Assembly: GCA_026414565.1 (NCBI GenBank)
Contig: JAOAIT010000070.1
Coordinates: forward strand, 1 to 64,000
Length of the DNA stretch: 64,000 nt
Origin: Verrucomicrobiia bacterium
GTDB taxonomy: Bacteria; Verrucomicrobiota; Verrucomicrobiia; Limisphaerales; Fontisphaeraceae
Direction: 5' to 3'
Shown here: one piece after another, positions 53,874 through 62,516 of the stretch
Layout of the letters: each line of letters starts with the position of its first letter
Position numbering within the stretch: the first letter of the stretch is position 1
Notes under the pieces: model-generated
Seen by the model: the letters and a program-made list of their open reading frames with translations, nothing else
Told to the model about the DNA's origin: nothing
Database searches by the model: none
Translations under genes and position numbers: made by a program

Positions 53874-54855
53874 TGGCGAACGATCGGCATTGCCGGCAAT
53901 GCTGAGGATGCTGATCTTGGGGGGAAGCCTGGCGGCGTGCCTGCTGCCCGCCGCCGGGCAGGTGGACCTGCCTTCGGCCAGGCCCGTGCCCGCCCTGCAG
54001 GCTCTGCCCCTGCCTTTGGAGCAAATCAGCTTCGAATATCAGGGCCGTGAACTGACGCGATATTATTACAGCGCAAACTTACAGCGCCCTTTCCTTTATC
54101 CGCTTAACGGCCCGGCGGGGCGCTCCCTTACCCGCATGGGGCATCCGCGTGATCCCCAATCGCACAAGCACCATAACTCCGTCTGGATTTCGCATCAAAA
54201 CGTCCAGGGCGCCAATTTTTGGGAGGATTTCGCCACCAATCAGATCGTGCACGTGGCCATGGAGCGCCTCGAGGATGGGGAAGATGCCGCATATATGGTG
54301 GCCCTCAACGAATGGCGCTCGGGAGGGGCGCCTCTGCTCAGAGAACGCCGGCAAATCACCGTGCGTTATTTGAACCGCGGCGAATGGCTGCTGTTGTTGG
54401 ATATGCGATTCGAGCCGGTGGCAAAGCCGGTCACTTTGGGGCAGACGGCTTTCGGTTTTGTGGGTGTCCGCATGGCCAAAACCGTGGGTGTGCGCGATGG
54501 CGGCGGCCTCATGCGCAACTCCGAAGGTGGCGTCAATGAGGCGGGATGTTTCCGCAAGCCGGCCCGGTGGGTGGATTATTCCGGCGCCATCACGGCGACG
54601 GCGCGGGAGGGCGTCACCCTGATGGATCATCCTGCCAACTATAGCCATCCCACCCCGTTTCATGTGCGGGATGATGGATGGATGGGGGCTTCCCCCACTT
54701 TTCTGGGGGAACGCGTAATCAGCGCGGAAAACCCCTTGGAGCTGCGCTATGGACTTTACGTACATGACGGCATTCCCACGGCAGCGGATATTGAAAAGGT
54801 TTACGCCTTGTTTGTGAAAATGCCGCGGCCGGATTTGCGGGCCAAAGGGCGCTGA
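53857..54855 (+). CDS. Secreted DUF6807 (PmoA-like) family protein
   Basis: A 332-residue protein with a signal peptide (MLRMLILGGSLAACLLPAAG, which follows an optional 14-residue leader; ATG 53899 may be the true start, giving 318 residues). The body matches the DUF6807 family: RPFLYPLNGPAGRSLTRMG, HKHHNSVWISHQNVQGANFW, DHPANYSHPTPFHVRDDGW and NPLELRYGLYVHDG. The family is named after a supposed methane-oxygenase link, but it is widespread in Planctomycetes and Verrucomicrobia next to sugar genes and is probably carbohydrate-related; the activity is not established. It overlaps the transglutaminase-like gene by 17 bases. Confidence 0.82.
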   Translation: MRQISDGERSALPAMLRMLILGGSLAACLLPAAGQVDLPSARPVPALQALPLPLEQISFEYQGRELTRYYYSANLQRPFLYPLNGPAGRSLTRMGHPRDPQSHKHHNSVWISHQNVQGANFWEDFATNQIVHVAMERLEDGEDAAYMVALNEWRSGGAPLLRERRQITVRYLNRGEWLLLLDMRFEPVAKPVTLGQTAFGFVGVRMAKTVGVRDGGGLMRNSEGGVNEAGCFRKPARWVDYSGAITATAREGVTLMDHPANYSHPTPFHVRDDGWMGASPTFLGERVISAENPLELRYGLYVHDGIPTAADIEKVYALFVKMPRPDLRAKGR

Positions 54856-54865
54856 ACCCACGGGA

Positions 54866-54873
54866 AAAGGAGG
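54866..54873 (+). promoter_or_regulatory. Strong Shine-Dalgarno of the histidine kinase gene
   Basis: AAAGGAGG lies 6 bases before ATG 54880. It is the best ribosome-binding site seen in the window, where most starts show little or none, and it settles the start against the in-frame ATG at 54910. Confidence 0.7.
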
Positions 54874-54879
54874 CGAGGA

Positions 54880-56694
54880 ATGGCAGGTATCTTGGCGGAG
54901 AAAACGCTGATGGCGCGGGAATTTCCGCGCCGCCTGTTGCTGGTGGCGGCCGGTTGTTCGGTGGCCTTGCTGGTGGCAGCCTTGTGGAGCCTGAATCGCG
55001 AGGCGCGGCTGAACCGCGAGCTGGCTGAAAAGCTGGCGCAGGAGAGCGCCCTGGTGCTGGAGCTGCACCACCTCAACCATGAATTGAGCCAGAGCGCGGT
55101 CCTGGCGGTGTGGCGTGGTGGCGCAGGTGCGGTGGAGGCTTATTATTGGCGTGAGAGCCAGGCGGCGGCACGGCTGGGCGAAGTGGCGCAGCGCCTGCCC
55201 TGGTTATATCGCCAAATTCCCCTGCGCCGACTAACCCAGGTGGAGCGGCAGGCCCTGGACCTTGTCCGGCAGGGCAACCTCGATGCTGCCCAGCGGCTCT
55301 TGCGGACCGACGAATATCAAACGCAACTGCAGTCCTACAACCTGGCCTGGCATCGTTTGCGGGAGGGGCTGGCGGCGCAGCATCAGCAGATTTGGCTGCG
55401 GCGGTTTGAGCAAGTCAATCGGACCAGCCTGCTGCTGGCCTCCGGCATGGCCGTGCTCACCTTGTTCTGGGGATTGGTCTTTCGGGACTTGCGCCAATTC
55501 GTGGCCCAGGCCTCCCACCATGAAGCCGCCCTGCGGGAGAGTGAGGAGCTGAATCGCACCCTGCTGGCCAGTTTGCCGCAACGGGTGTTTTACAAAGATC
55601 GCCAGCTCGTGTTTCGCGGCGTCAATGCCGCCTTTGCTGCGGATCTGGGCAAAACGCCCGAGCAGGTGGTGGGGCGGAATGATTTTGATTTCTTCCCGCG
55701 CGATCTGGCCGAGAAATATCGGGCGGATGATTTGCGGGTGATGCAGGAGCGCAAGCCGGTGACGCTCGAGGAGCGGAATGTCGCGCAGGGCCGCGAACGG
55801 ATTGTGGAGGTGGTGAAAGCCCCGGTGATTGATGCCTCGGGCGAGGTCATAGGGTTGGTGGGATTGTTTACGGACATCACGTCCCGCAAGCAGGCAGAGG
55901 CACGCCTGCAGGAATATACCCGCCGGCTGGCGCAGAACAACCGGGAATTACAGGAATTTGCCTACGTGGCCTCGCATGATTTGCAGGAGCCGCTGCGCAA
56001 GGTGCGCGCCTTTGGCGACCGCCTCCAGGCCAAATGTGGCGCGGCGCTCACGCCCGAGGGCAAGGATTATCTGGCGCGCATGCAAAATGCCGCCGAACGC
56101 ATGCAGATGTTGATTGAGGCCCTGCTGGCCTATTCTCGCATTACCACCAAGGCCAAGCCTTTCGCGCAGGTGAAGCTCTCGGAGATTGCGCGGGAGGTGC
56201 TGGGCGATCTGGAAATTCGCATCGAACAGACCAACGCCCGCATCCAGGTGGGTGAGCTGCCGGAAATCCAGGCCGATCCGATGCAAATGCGGCAGTTGTT
56301 GCAGAACCTCCTGGGTAACGCCCTGAAATTCCATCGCCCGGGCGTGCCGCCGGAGATTCAGGTCACCGCAAAAATCTTTACCACCGCGGAAGGGGCGGCG
56401 CACGGCGTTTCGCCCGCCTTGCTGGCCGATTATCCACCGGAGACGGAATTTTGTCAGATCGCCGTGCAGGATAACGGCATCGGGTTTGACGACAAATACG
56501 CCGAGCGAATTTTCGGCGTTTTTCAACGGTTGCATGGCCGCGGCGATTACGAGGGCGCAGGAGTGGGTCTGGCCATTTGTCGCAAAATTGCCGAACGCCA
56601 TGGCGGGGAAATTACCGCTCGCGGCCAGCCGGGGCAGGGGGCTTTGTTTCGCGTGACCCTGCCGGTCCACCACGCCGTGGATATTGAGAGCTGA
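54880..56694 (+). CDS. PAS-domain sensor histidine kinase
   Basis: A 604-residue membrane sensor. Helix 1 is at about 18-37 and helix 2 at about 185-203, framing a mostly helical periplasmic domain (CHASE3-like in size, not otherwise recognised). A PAS domain follows (about 225-340, LPQRVFYKDRQLVFRGVNAA to FTDITSRKQAEARL), then the dimerisation/phosphoacceptor helix with His366 in YVASHDLQEPLRKV, and an ATPase domain with N box QNLLGNALKFHRPG, DNGIGFDDKYAERIF and GAGVGLAICRKIAERHGG. The SHDLQEPLR form is that of phytochrome-like kinases. No response regulator lies nearby, so the partner is elsewhere. It is convergent with the permease gene. Confidence 0.92.
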   Translation: MAGILAEKTLMAREFPRRLLLVAAGCSVALLVAALWSLNREARLNRELAEKLAQESALVLELHHLNHELSQSAVLAVWRGGAGAVEAYYWRESQAAARLGEVAQRLPWLYRQIPLRRLTQVERQALDLVRQGNLDAAQRLLRTDEYQTQLQSYNLAWHRLREGLAAQHQQIWLRRFEQVNRTSLLLASGMAVLTLFWGLVFRDLRQFVAQASHHEAALRESEELNRTLLASLPQRVFYKDRQLVFRGVNAAFAADLGKTPEQVVGRNDFDFFPRDLAEKYRADDLRVMQERKPVTLEERNVAQGRERIVEVVKAPVIDASGEVIGLVGLFTDITSRKQAEARLQEYTRRLAQNNRELQEFAYVASHDLQEPLRKVRAFGDRLQAKCGAALTPEGKDYLARMQNAAERMQMLIEALLAYSRITTKAKPFAQVKLSEIAREVLGDLEIRIEQTNARIQVGELPEIQADPMQMRQLLQNLLGNALKFHRPGVPPEIQVTAKIFTTAEGAAHGVSPALLADYPPETEFCQIAVQDNGIGFDDKYAERIFGVFQRLHGRGDYEGAGVGLAICRKIAERHGGEITARGQPGQGALFRVTLPVHHAVDIES

Positions 56695-56697
56695 GGC

Positions 56698-58434
56698 TTA
56701 TGCGGCAGGACGAGCCACCCGTTGCCACCACCCGCCCAGCCTCTGCCACCATGGGGGCGGGGCGCATTCGTAGCGATGTTGCAGGGCGAGCGCGCGAAAG
56801 TGTTTTTTAACCTGCTGGCGGCCGCGCAAGCCCAGCATGAGGCTGATGGGCACCGCAAAGACGAGTAAAAGTAAATGGCTTGTTGATTGTTCGGGAAGTG
56901 GTTGATGATAATGACCGTTCACCCACACGAGGAAGCCGAAGGCCACGGACGTTAGGATCCAGGGCATCCCCAAGACCAGCACCATCGTATAAAGCCCGCT
57001 GTTTAACTGCTTGCGGAGCTTGAGTCCCTGCCACAGGCCCACCCAGCCCAGCGCCCAGCAATCCAGGAAAAACAGGAGCAAGAGTCCTCCGTATTGCAGC
57101 CATATCGTCAATCGTTCCCCCTCGCTAAAGGGGTGGAAGGGCCATGTGCCAATGGCGCCGTTAAAGTAAAACATAACCAACACCAGCACCACCAACGCCA
57201 CCAACGGCTTCAGAAACAGAATCCGCAAGGCCCGCCAATGACTGGCAATAAAGTCAGACGCCCGCAAGGGGGTGCCCAACAGCGCCTCCAATTCTTGCTG
57301 CCGAATTTCGCGCGCCAGACCCTGCGAGCTTTCGAGGCTCAGGGCAACTTTGAACAGCCCCAAAGTCATCCACGCCAGCCAGAGCCAATTCCCCCGCACT
57401 TCCTTACCCTGCAACTCGAGCGAAAGCGCAAAAAACGCAGCAAACAGACCCAAAATGAGCCACACGACGATGGGTTTATACCAGGGCCGCACTAACATCC
57501 AGGCAATGGGGTCTTGTGCAAACCAGCGTTGGTAAACTCGCCGGCGATACCAGGCCGGACCAAATAACAGCCAGTGCCGCAACCGCTGCCAAAGGAAGAA
57601 TTGCCGCTCGGGCTTTTCCTGCCAGAAGCGTGCCGTGAAAAAAACGGCGGCGAGGATGAGCACCGCGATGGCGCCGGATTGCACCATGACCAGGATTTCC
57701 CAGGCGGCAATCGGAGAGCTATAGGGCGGAGCGAGCCCAGCACCCTGCATGGAAAAACCTGTGGAAACTTTAAGCATGGCGGCTACCGGGCTGAGCGTCA
57801 ACAAGCCGCATGCTATTGAGGTAAGCAGGTTTTCCCCTGCCGGCGTCTCCACCGCAGAGGCGATAGATAGAAGGACAAATCCGGAAAAATTGTAGAGCAG
57901 CAGCAGCGCAACAGCGGTGGCCGTGGCCAGACTGGCAGTGCGTAGCAGGGACGAGGCAAATAGGCCCGCCGCCAGGGACAGCAGCATGGTCAACAACAAG
58001 ATGGTGGCGGTTTGCCCGACTTGTGACAAGCTGATGCCTCCCAACAACACCGGAATCATCAGCAGCGGCAGGGTGGCCACCAAACCGCTCAGGGCCACGA
58101 TGGAGTGCGAGATGAGCTTGCCCAGGACGATATCGAAGCTGCGGAGATGCGTTAGAAAGAGCAGCCCCAGTGTGTGTTCCCGCTTTTCCCGGCTCAGGCA
58201 GTCGGCGGTCAACGCAAAGCCGCTGAATGAGGCATAAAAAAAGGCAATCCAGGCCGTGGTCAGGAAAAGAAACTGCCCCATCTCGCGCTGGTCCAGCCGG
58301 CTCAGGTCCTTTCCCAGAATCAGGAAGGTAAAGGCCATCACCGCCGCCGGGGTGAACAGACGACGCGCATACGTCATCCATCGCCGGCTGGACACCAGCA
58401 GTTCGCGCCGCTCAATCGGAAACCAGAACCTCAT
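56698..58434 (-). CDS. ABC-2-type transporter permease (orphan)
   Basis: A 578-residue protein with about 12 hydrophobic segments. After the first helix, DCLSREKREHTLGLLFLTHL is the amphipathic motif typical of ABC-2 permeases of the ABC-transporter permease/gliding (GldF-like) group, and REIRQQELEALLGTPL in the second half mirrors it, so the protein looks like two permease halves fused. No ATP-binding subunit is adjacent; one must be encoded elsewhere if it works as a transporter. It is 45 bases downstream of lpxA on the same strand, so probably transcribed with the lipid A genes. Confidence 0.78.
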   Translation of the reverse strand: MRFWFPIERRELLVSSRRWMTYARRLFTPAAVMAFTFLILGKDLSRLDQREMGQFLFLTTAWIAFFYASFSGFALTADCLSREKREHTLGLLFLTHLRSFDIVLGKLISHSIVALSGLVATLPLLMIPVLLGGISLSQVGQTATILLLTMLLSLAAGLFASSLLRTASLATATAVALLLLYNFSGFVLLSIASAVETPAGENLLTSIACGLLTLSPVAAMLKVSTGFSMQGAGLAPPYSSPIAAWEILVMVQSGAIAVLILAAVFFTARFWQEKPERQFFLWQRLRHWLLFGPAWYRRRVYQRWFAQDPIAWMLVRPWYKPIVVWLILGLFAAFFALSLELQGKEVRGNWLWLAWMTLGLFKVALSLESSQGLAREIRQQELEALLGTPLRASDFIASHWRALRILFLKPLVALVVLVLVMFYFNGAIGTWPFHPFSEGERLTIWLQYGGLLLLFFLDCWALGWVGLWQGLKLRKQLNSGLYTMVLVLGMPWILTSVAFGFLVWVNGHYHQPLPEQSTSHLLLLVFAVPISLMLGLRGRQQVKKHFRALALQHRYECAPPPWWQRLGGWWQRVARPAA

Positions 58435-58479
58435 AAACGCGGGGCGCAGTGCCCGGGAGGTCGGGGCTACGGGCCGGTC

Positions 58480-59250
58480 TTAGGCCCGGGCAATGCCGCG
58501 TTCACTGGCCCGCACAAATGCCACCAGATGCACGATCTCGGGCAGGGCTGGCAGTTCCTGCTCAATGCGTTCCAAAGCATTGGAAACCGTCAGCCCTTCC
58601 CGGCATAAAATCTTGTAGGCCCGCTTCAAGGCCGTCTGGGCCTCGTCGGAAACGCCGTTGCGCTCCATGCCCACCTTGTTGATGGTGCGCGCCACGGCGG
58701 GGTTGCCATCGGCCAGCATGTAGGGCGGGATGTCCTGCACCACCTTCGAGCAGCCGCCGATGATGGCCATGCGCCCGATGCGGCAGAACTGATGCACTGC
58801 CGCCAGCCCGCCAATGACCGCATAATCCTCCACCGTGACATGTCCGGCCAGTGTGGCCACGTTGCTCATGATGATGTGATTGCCCAGGGTGACATTGTGG
58901 GCGATGTGGCAGTAGGCAAGGATGTGATTGTGCGAGCCGATGACGGTGACCTCCCCGTCCCCCGTGGCACTGTGCACGGTGACGTACTCGCGGAAGGTGT
59001 TGTGGTCGCCGATTCGGGTATATGTCGCGCCCCCCTTCCATTTCAGGTCCTGGGTTTTCAGCCCCAGTGAGGCAAAGGGAAAAATTTCGTTGTTCCGGCC
59101 CAGGGTGATGCGGCCGTCCAGGACCACATGGCTGTGCAGATAACAGCCGTCCCCCAGCTCCACATGCTCTCCAATAATGCAATAAGGTCCAATATGGCAG
59201 TCTGCGCCTATTTTGGCCTTGGGATGAATGATGGCGGTAGGATGAATCAT
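58480..59250 (-). CDS. lpxA: Acyl-ACP--UDP-N-acetylglucosamine O-acyltransferase
   Basis: A 256-residue hexapeptide-repeat acyltransferase catalysing the first step of lipid A synthesis, transfer of a 3-hydroxyacyl chain to UDP-GlcNAc. The left-handed helix starts at IHPTAIIHPKAKIG; the catalytic His118 is in LAYCHIAHNVTLG; GGLAAVHQFCRIGRMAIIGG and the helical C-terminus (RNGVSDEAQTALKRAYKIL) match LpxA and not LpxD. Length is normal. It follows lpxC-fabZ by 126 bases in the same direction, the common order for these fused genes. Confidence 0.96.
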   Translation of the reverse strand: MIHPTAIIHPKAKIGADCHIGPYCIIGEHVELGDGCYLHSHVVLDGRITLGRNNEIFPFASLGLKTQDLKWKGGATYTRIGDHNTFREYVTVHSATGDGEVTVIGSHNHILAYCHIAHNVTLGNHIIMSNVATLAGHVTVEDYAVIGGLAAVHQFCRIGRMAIIGGCSKVVQDIPPYMLADGNPAVARTINKVGMERNGVSDEAQTALKRAYKILCREGLTVSNALERIEQELPALPEIVHLVAFVRASERGIARA

Positions 59251-59376
59251 GGAATTAGGATGCCGCTAAAATAAATCCTTCCAGGTCGGACGCACCTCGG
59301 GGGGCGTTGGGAATAATAAACAACCCATGGCGCAGCTTCCTCTCGGATTTTGAATTATGGGTGATGGTTTTGCTTG

Positions 59377-60774
59377 TTATTTGTTATCCACCAGCATGAA
59401 GGTGACTTCGGCCTCGCTGACCACGTCTCCTTCCACCAGGCACGTGCCTTTGGCCTTGCCAATTTTGCCCCGCATCTTCAGCACCTCCACGTCAATGGTG
59501 AGCACATCCCCGGGACGCACCGGTTTGCGCCATTTGACGTTTTCCGCGGACATGAAATAGGCCAGCTTGCCGATGTTCTCCGCCTGGCGCATCATCAGGA
59601 TGCCGGCCACCTGCGCCATGGCCTCCAATTGCAACACGCCGGGCATGATGGGGTGTCCGGGGAAATGGCCTTCAAAGTAAAATTCGCCAATGCTGACATT
59701 CTTGATGCCCACCACGCGGTTACCCTCGATTTTGATGACCTTGTCCACCATCAGAAACGGATGACGGTGGGGCAGGATTTGCATCACCTGCATCACATCC
59801 AGCGTGGCGCCGTCCTTGACCAAATCCGGCGAAGGCCCGGCCTTTTCGCCGGCTGCTTCCCGCTCCTTGCGCGGCGCCGGCGCCGGTTTTTCTTTTTCCG
59901 GCTCCGGCGGGGGAGGGGTGAAGGTCTGGACCGCCTGGAGGGGCTTGCGCATCTGCGCCAGAATGGCCTTGCCGAGCTCATTGTTGGCGGCGTGACTGGG
60001 TTTCACCGCCACGATATGCGCCAGCAGGGGCCGTCCCAGCAACGCCAGATCGCCGACAATATCCAGCATTTTGTGCCGCACGAATTCGTTGGCGTACCGC
60101 AGCGGCTCATTCGTCAGCACGGCGTCCTCGCGGATGATGACGGCATTCTCCAGGCTGCCGCCCTTGATGAGGCCATTTTTGAACAGCAGCTCAATCTCCT
60201 CAAAAAAGCAAAAGGTGCGCGCGTGGGCCAGCTCCTTTTCCCAGCTCTCCGGGGTGACTTCGAGGCTGAAATACTGGGTGAACCGCCCGTTTTTGTCGGC
60301 GCTGGTGCAGGTGATTTTGAAGGAGTCATGCGGGAATGCCGCCATGAAGGTTTCGCCCAGTTGCAGCTCGATGGGAGTGGTCAGGCGGTAAGGCTCGCGC
60401 TGCTCGGCCAGCGGGGCGATGCCAGCCTCATGAATCATCCGCACGTATTCCCGGGCGCTGCCATCAGCGATGGGGGGTTCATTGGCATCCAGTTCCACGA
60501 TGGCGTTGTCCACCCCGCAGCCGGCGAAAGCGGCCAGCACGTGCTCCACCGTGTGCACTTTGGCATTGCCCTTGGCCAGGGTGGTGGAGCGCAGGGTGTC
60601 GCTCACCTGCTCGATGCGCGCCTCTATCTCCGGCCGGCCTTCCAGGTCCACCCGCCGAAAGCGGATGCCGGTATTGGCCGGAGCGGGCAGAAACGTCATG
60701 TTCACCCGGTTGCCGCTATGAAGGCCAATGCCGGAGAACGACGCGGACTTTTTAAGCGTTTGTTGTTGCGCCAT
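59377..60774 (-). CDS. lpxC/fabZ: Bifunctional UDP-3-O-acyl-GlcNAc deacetylase / 3-hydroxyacyl-ACP dehydratase (LpxC-FabZ fusion)
   Basis: A 465-residue fusion. LpxC occupies 1 to about 280: zinc ligands His78 (HTVEHVLAAF), His234 and Asp238 (RHKMLDIVGD), and general base His261 (KPSHAANNELG). A Pro/Glu/Lys-rich linker (about 282-322, PPPPEPEKEK) joins it to FabZ, with LPHRHPFLMVD, the catalytic His374 in GHFPGHPIMPG and Glu384 in QLEAMAQ. LpxC commits to lipid A; FabZ supplies unsaturated acyl chains, so the fusion ties the two pathways competing for hydroxyacyl-ACP. The same fusion is known in Bacteroidetes and some other phyla. ATG 60774 starts the conserved domain. Confidence 0.96.
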   Translation of the reverse strand: MAQQQTLKKSASFSGIGLHSGNRVNMTFLPAPANTGIRFRRVDLEGRPEIEARIEQVSDTLRSTTLAKGNAKVHTVEHVLAAFAGCGVDNAIVELDANEPPIADGSAREYVRMIHEAGIAPLAEQREPYRLTTPIELQLGETFMAAFPHDSFKITCTSADKNGRFTQYFSLEVTPESWEKELAHARTFCFFEEIELLFKNGLIKGGSLENAVIIREDAVLTNEPLRYANEFVRHKMLDIVGDLALLGRPLLAHIVAVKPSHAANNELGKAILAQMRKPLQAVQTFTPPPPEPEKEKPAPAPRKEREAAGEKAGPSPDLVKDGATLDVMQVMQILPHRHPFLMVDKVIKIEGNRVVGIKNVSIGEFYFEGHFPGHPIMPGVLQLEAMAQVAGILMMRQAENIGKLAYFMSAENVKWRKPVRPGDVLTIDVEVLKMRGKIGKAKGTCLVEGDVVSEAEVTFMLVDNK

Positions 60775-60977
60775 GCAGAGGCATTCAACAAAAACCGTGT
60801 CCGCTTTGCAAGAACGCCGTTTTGCCAATCAGGCCGGTGGCGGTGCGTGGGATGGGTGCCCTTTTTTAAATCCCGCGACTGCGGCGGGTGGGCGCCGGCT
60901 CCTGAAAGCCGTTGGCGCACTCCACCGTTGCGCGGGAGGGCTGCCTCCACTACTCTTGGGGGTGGACGGATGCCGCC

Positions 60978-61544
60978 ATGATGCTGGTCATAGACAATTA
61001 CGATTCGTTTACCTTCAACCTGGTGCAATACCTGGGCGAGATGAATGTCCCCATGCGCGTTGTCCGCAATGACCAGATCACTCTGGACGAGGTCGCCGCG
61101 CTCAAACCGGAGCGCATTCTCATTTCGCCCGGCCCTTGTTCGCCGCGCGAGGCCGGCCTGTCCAATGACATCATCCGCACCTTCGGCCCGCGCATCCCGC
61201 TGTTTGGCGTCTGCCTGGGGCATCAATGTATTGGGCACACCTTTGGCGCCCGGGTGATTGTGAACTACCGCATGATGCACGGCAAAGTCTCACCGATCCA
61301 CCACAACGGGCGCGATTTATTCCAGGGCATGCCCAATCCCTTCCGCGCCACCCGCTATCATTCGCTGGTGATTGAACGGGCCTCGCTGCCGGATTGTCTG
61401 GAAATCACCGCCGAATCGGATGAAGGGGAGATCATGGGGGTGCGGCACAAGCAGTATCCCATCTGGGGCGTGCAGTTTCACCCGGAAAGCATTTTGACCG
61501 AGGAAGGCCGCCGGTTGGTGGGCAACTTTCTGAAACTGGGATGA
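60978..61544 (+). CDS. pabA: Anthranilate / aminodeoxychorismate synthase glutaminase subunit
   Basis: A 188-residue class I glutamine amidotransferase. It starts [20 protein letters not shown], the hallmark of TrpG/PabA. The triad is Cys79 ([11 protein letters not shown]), His168 and Glu170 (VQFHPES). It releases ammonia from glutamine for the chorismate-binding partner (TrpE or PabB), which is not in the window; in many bacteria one subunit serves both pathways, so pabA or trpG are equally fitting names. The frame extends upstream, but ATG 60978 (or 60981) matches family length. It is divergent from lpxC-fabZ by about 200 bases. Confidence 0.93.
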   Translation: MMLVIDNYDSFTFNLVQYLGEMNVPMRVVRNDQITLDEVAALKPERILISPGPCSPREAGLSNDIIRTFGPRIPLFGVCLGHQCIGHTFGARVIVNYRMMHGKVSPIHHNGRDLFQGMPNPFRATRYHSLVIERASLPDCLEITAESDEGEIMGVRHKQYPIWGVQFHPESILTEEGRRLVGNFLKLG

Positions 61545-61559
61545 CGGCATCTTGGGCGC

Positions 61560-62483
61560 TCAAGCCCGGGGATGGAAGCGGCGATGAAGCTCCCGCAAGT
61601 GGCTGGAGGCGACGTGAGTATAGACCTCGGTGGTGGCGATGTGCGCGTGGCCGAGCAGTTCCTGAATTACCCGCAAATCCGCCCCATGTTCCAAAAGATG
61701 CGTGGCAAAGCTGTGGCGCAGCATGTGGGGCGTGATGCGCCGTTGAATCCCCGCCCGGCGCACACATTGCCGAATGCGCCACCATAGGGTGACTGGCGAA
61801 AAGGCCGTGCCGCGCCGGGTCAGGAAAACATTGGCCGGGGACTTGGGGGTGACCAGCTCCGGCCGGCCACGCGCCAGGTAATCCCGCAGCGCGGCAATGG
61901 CCACTTCTCCCACCGGCACCACCCGCTCTTTATTGCCCTTGCCAATCACGTTGATGAAGCCGGCTTCCAGATGCAGTTGTTCCACCCGTAGCGCGCACAA
62001 TTCGGCCCGGCGCAGGCCGCAGGCGTAGGCCAGCTCCAGAATGGCATGATCGCACAAGTCGCGGGGCGTGGCCTTCTGTCCCGGGGCCTGCAGGAGGCGC
62101 TGGATTTCCGCGTCGGAGAGCGCCTTGGGCAGCCGCTGCCAGCGGCGTGGCAGGGACAACGATTCAGTGACGTTGAGCGGGAGGTGTTTTTCCTGTTCAG
62201 CCCAGCGGTAAAAGGCCCGCAACGCCGCAATTTCCAGATAAACGCTCTCAGGGGCCAGACGGCGGGGAGAATCCTTTGGCTCGGTGTGCAGAGGTCGTCG
62301 GCGCTCGTGCTCCAGGTAGCGCATCAAATCCGGCAGCTTGATTTGGCGCCAGTCCTGAAAACCTTCCTTTTCCGCCCAGTTGACAAACGCCCCTAGCAGC
62401 GCGGCGTAGGTGCGCTGGGTGTGCTCGGCCATGCCGCGCTCCAGGCGCAGGTGCATGAGAAAGTCCTCCACCAGCGCTTGCAT
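61560..62483 (-). CDS. xerD: XerC/XerD-type tyrosine recombinase
   Basis: A 307-residue recombinase: the N-terminal SAM-like DNA-binding domain (5-105, FLMHLRLERGMAEHTQRTY) and the catalytic domain with Arg158 (ACGLRRAELC), Lys182 (IGKGNKERVVP), His253 and Arg256 (HMLRHSFATHLLEHG), His279 (LLGHAHIATT) and nucleophile Tyr288 (EVYTHV). All active-site residues are present. Length and motifs fit the chromosomal dimer-resolution XerC/D pair, and XerD is my preference. It sits between housekeeping genes with no att-like repeats or tRNA, so it is not a phage integrase. It starts 33 bases after purC and is co-directional. Confidence 0.92.
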   Translation of the reverse strand: MQALVEDFLMHLRLERGMAEHTQRTYAALLGAFVNWAEKEGFQDWRQIKLPDLMRYLEHERRRPLHTEPKDSPRRLAPESVYLEIAALRAFYRWAEQEKHLPLNVTESLSLPRRWQRLPKALSDAEIQRLLQAPGQKATPRDLCDHAILELAYACGLRRAELCALRVEQLHLEAGFINVIGKGNKERVVPVGEVAIAALRDYLARGRPELVTPKSPANVFLTRRGTAFSPVTLWWRIRQCVRRAGIQRRITPHMLRHSFATHLLEHGADLRVIQELLGHAHIATTEVYTHVASSHLRELHRRFHPRA

Positions 62484-62516
62484 GGCTGCGGTGGCTGGGG
62501 GCCCCGAAGGGGCCGC

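Noticed and set aside
61560-62483. Tyrosine recombinase as a sign of an integrated element
   Set aside because: It lies between purC and pabA with no att repeats, tRNA or phage genes, and matches chromosomal XerC/D in length and motifs.
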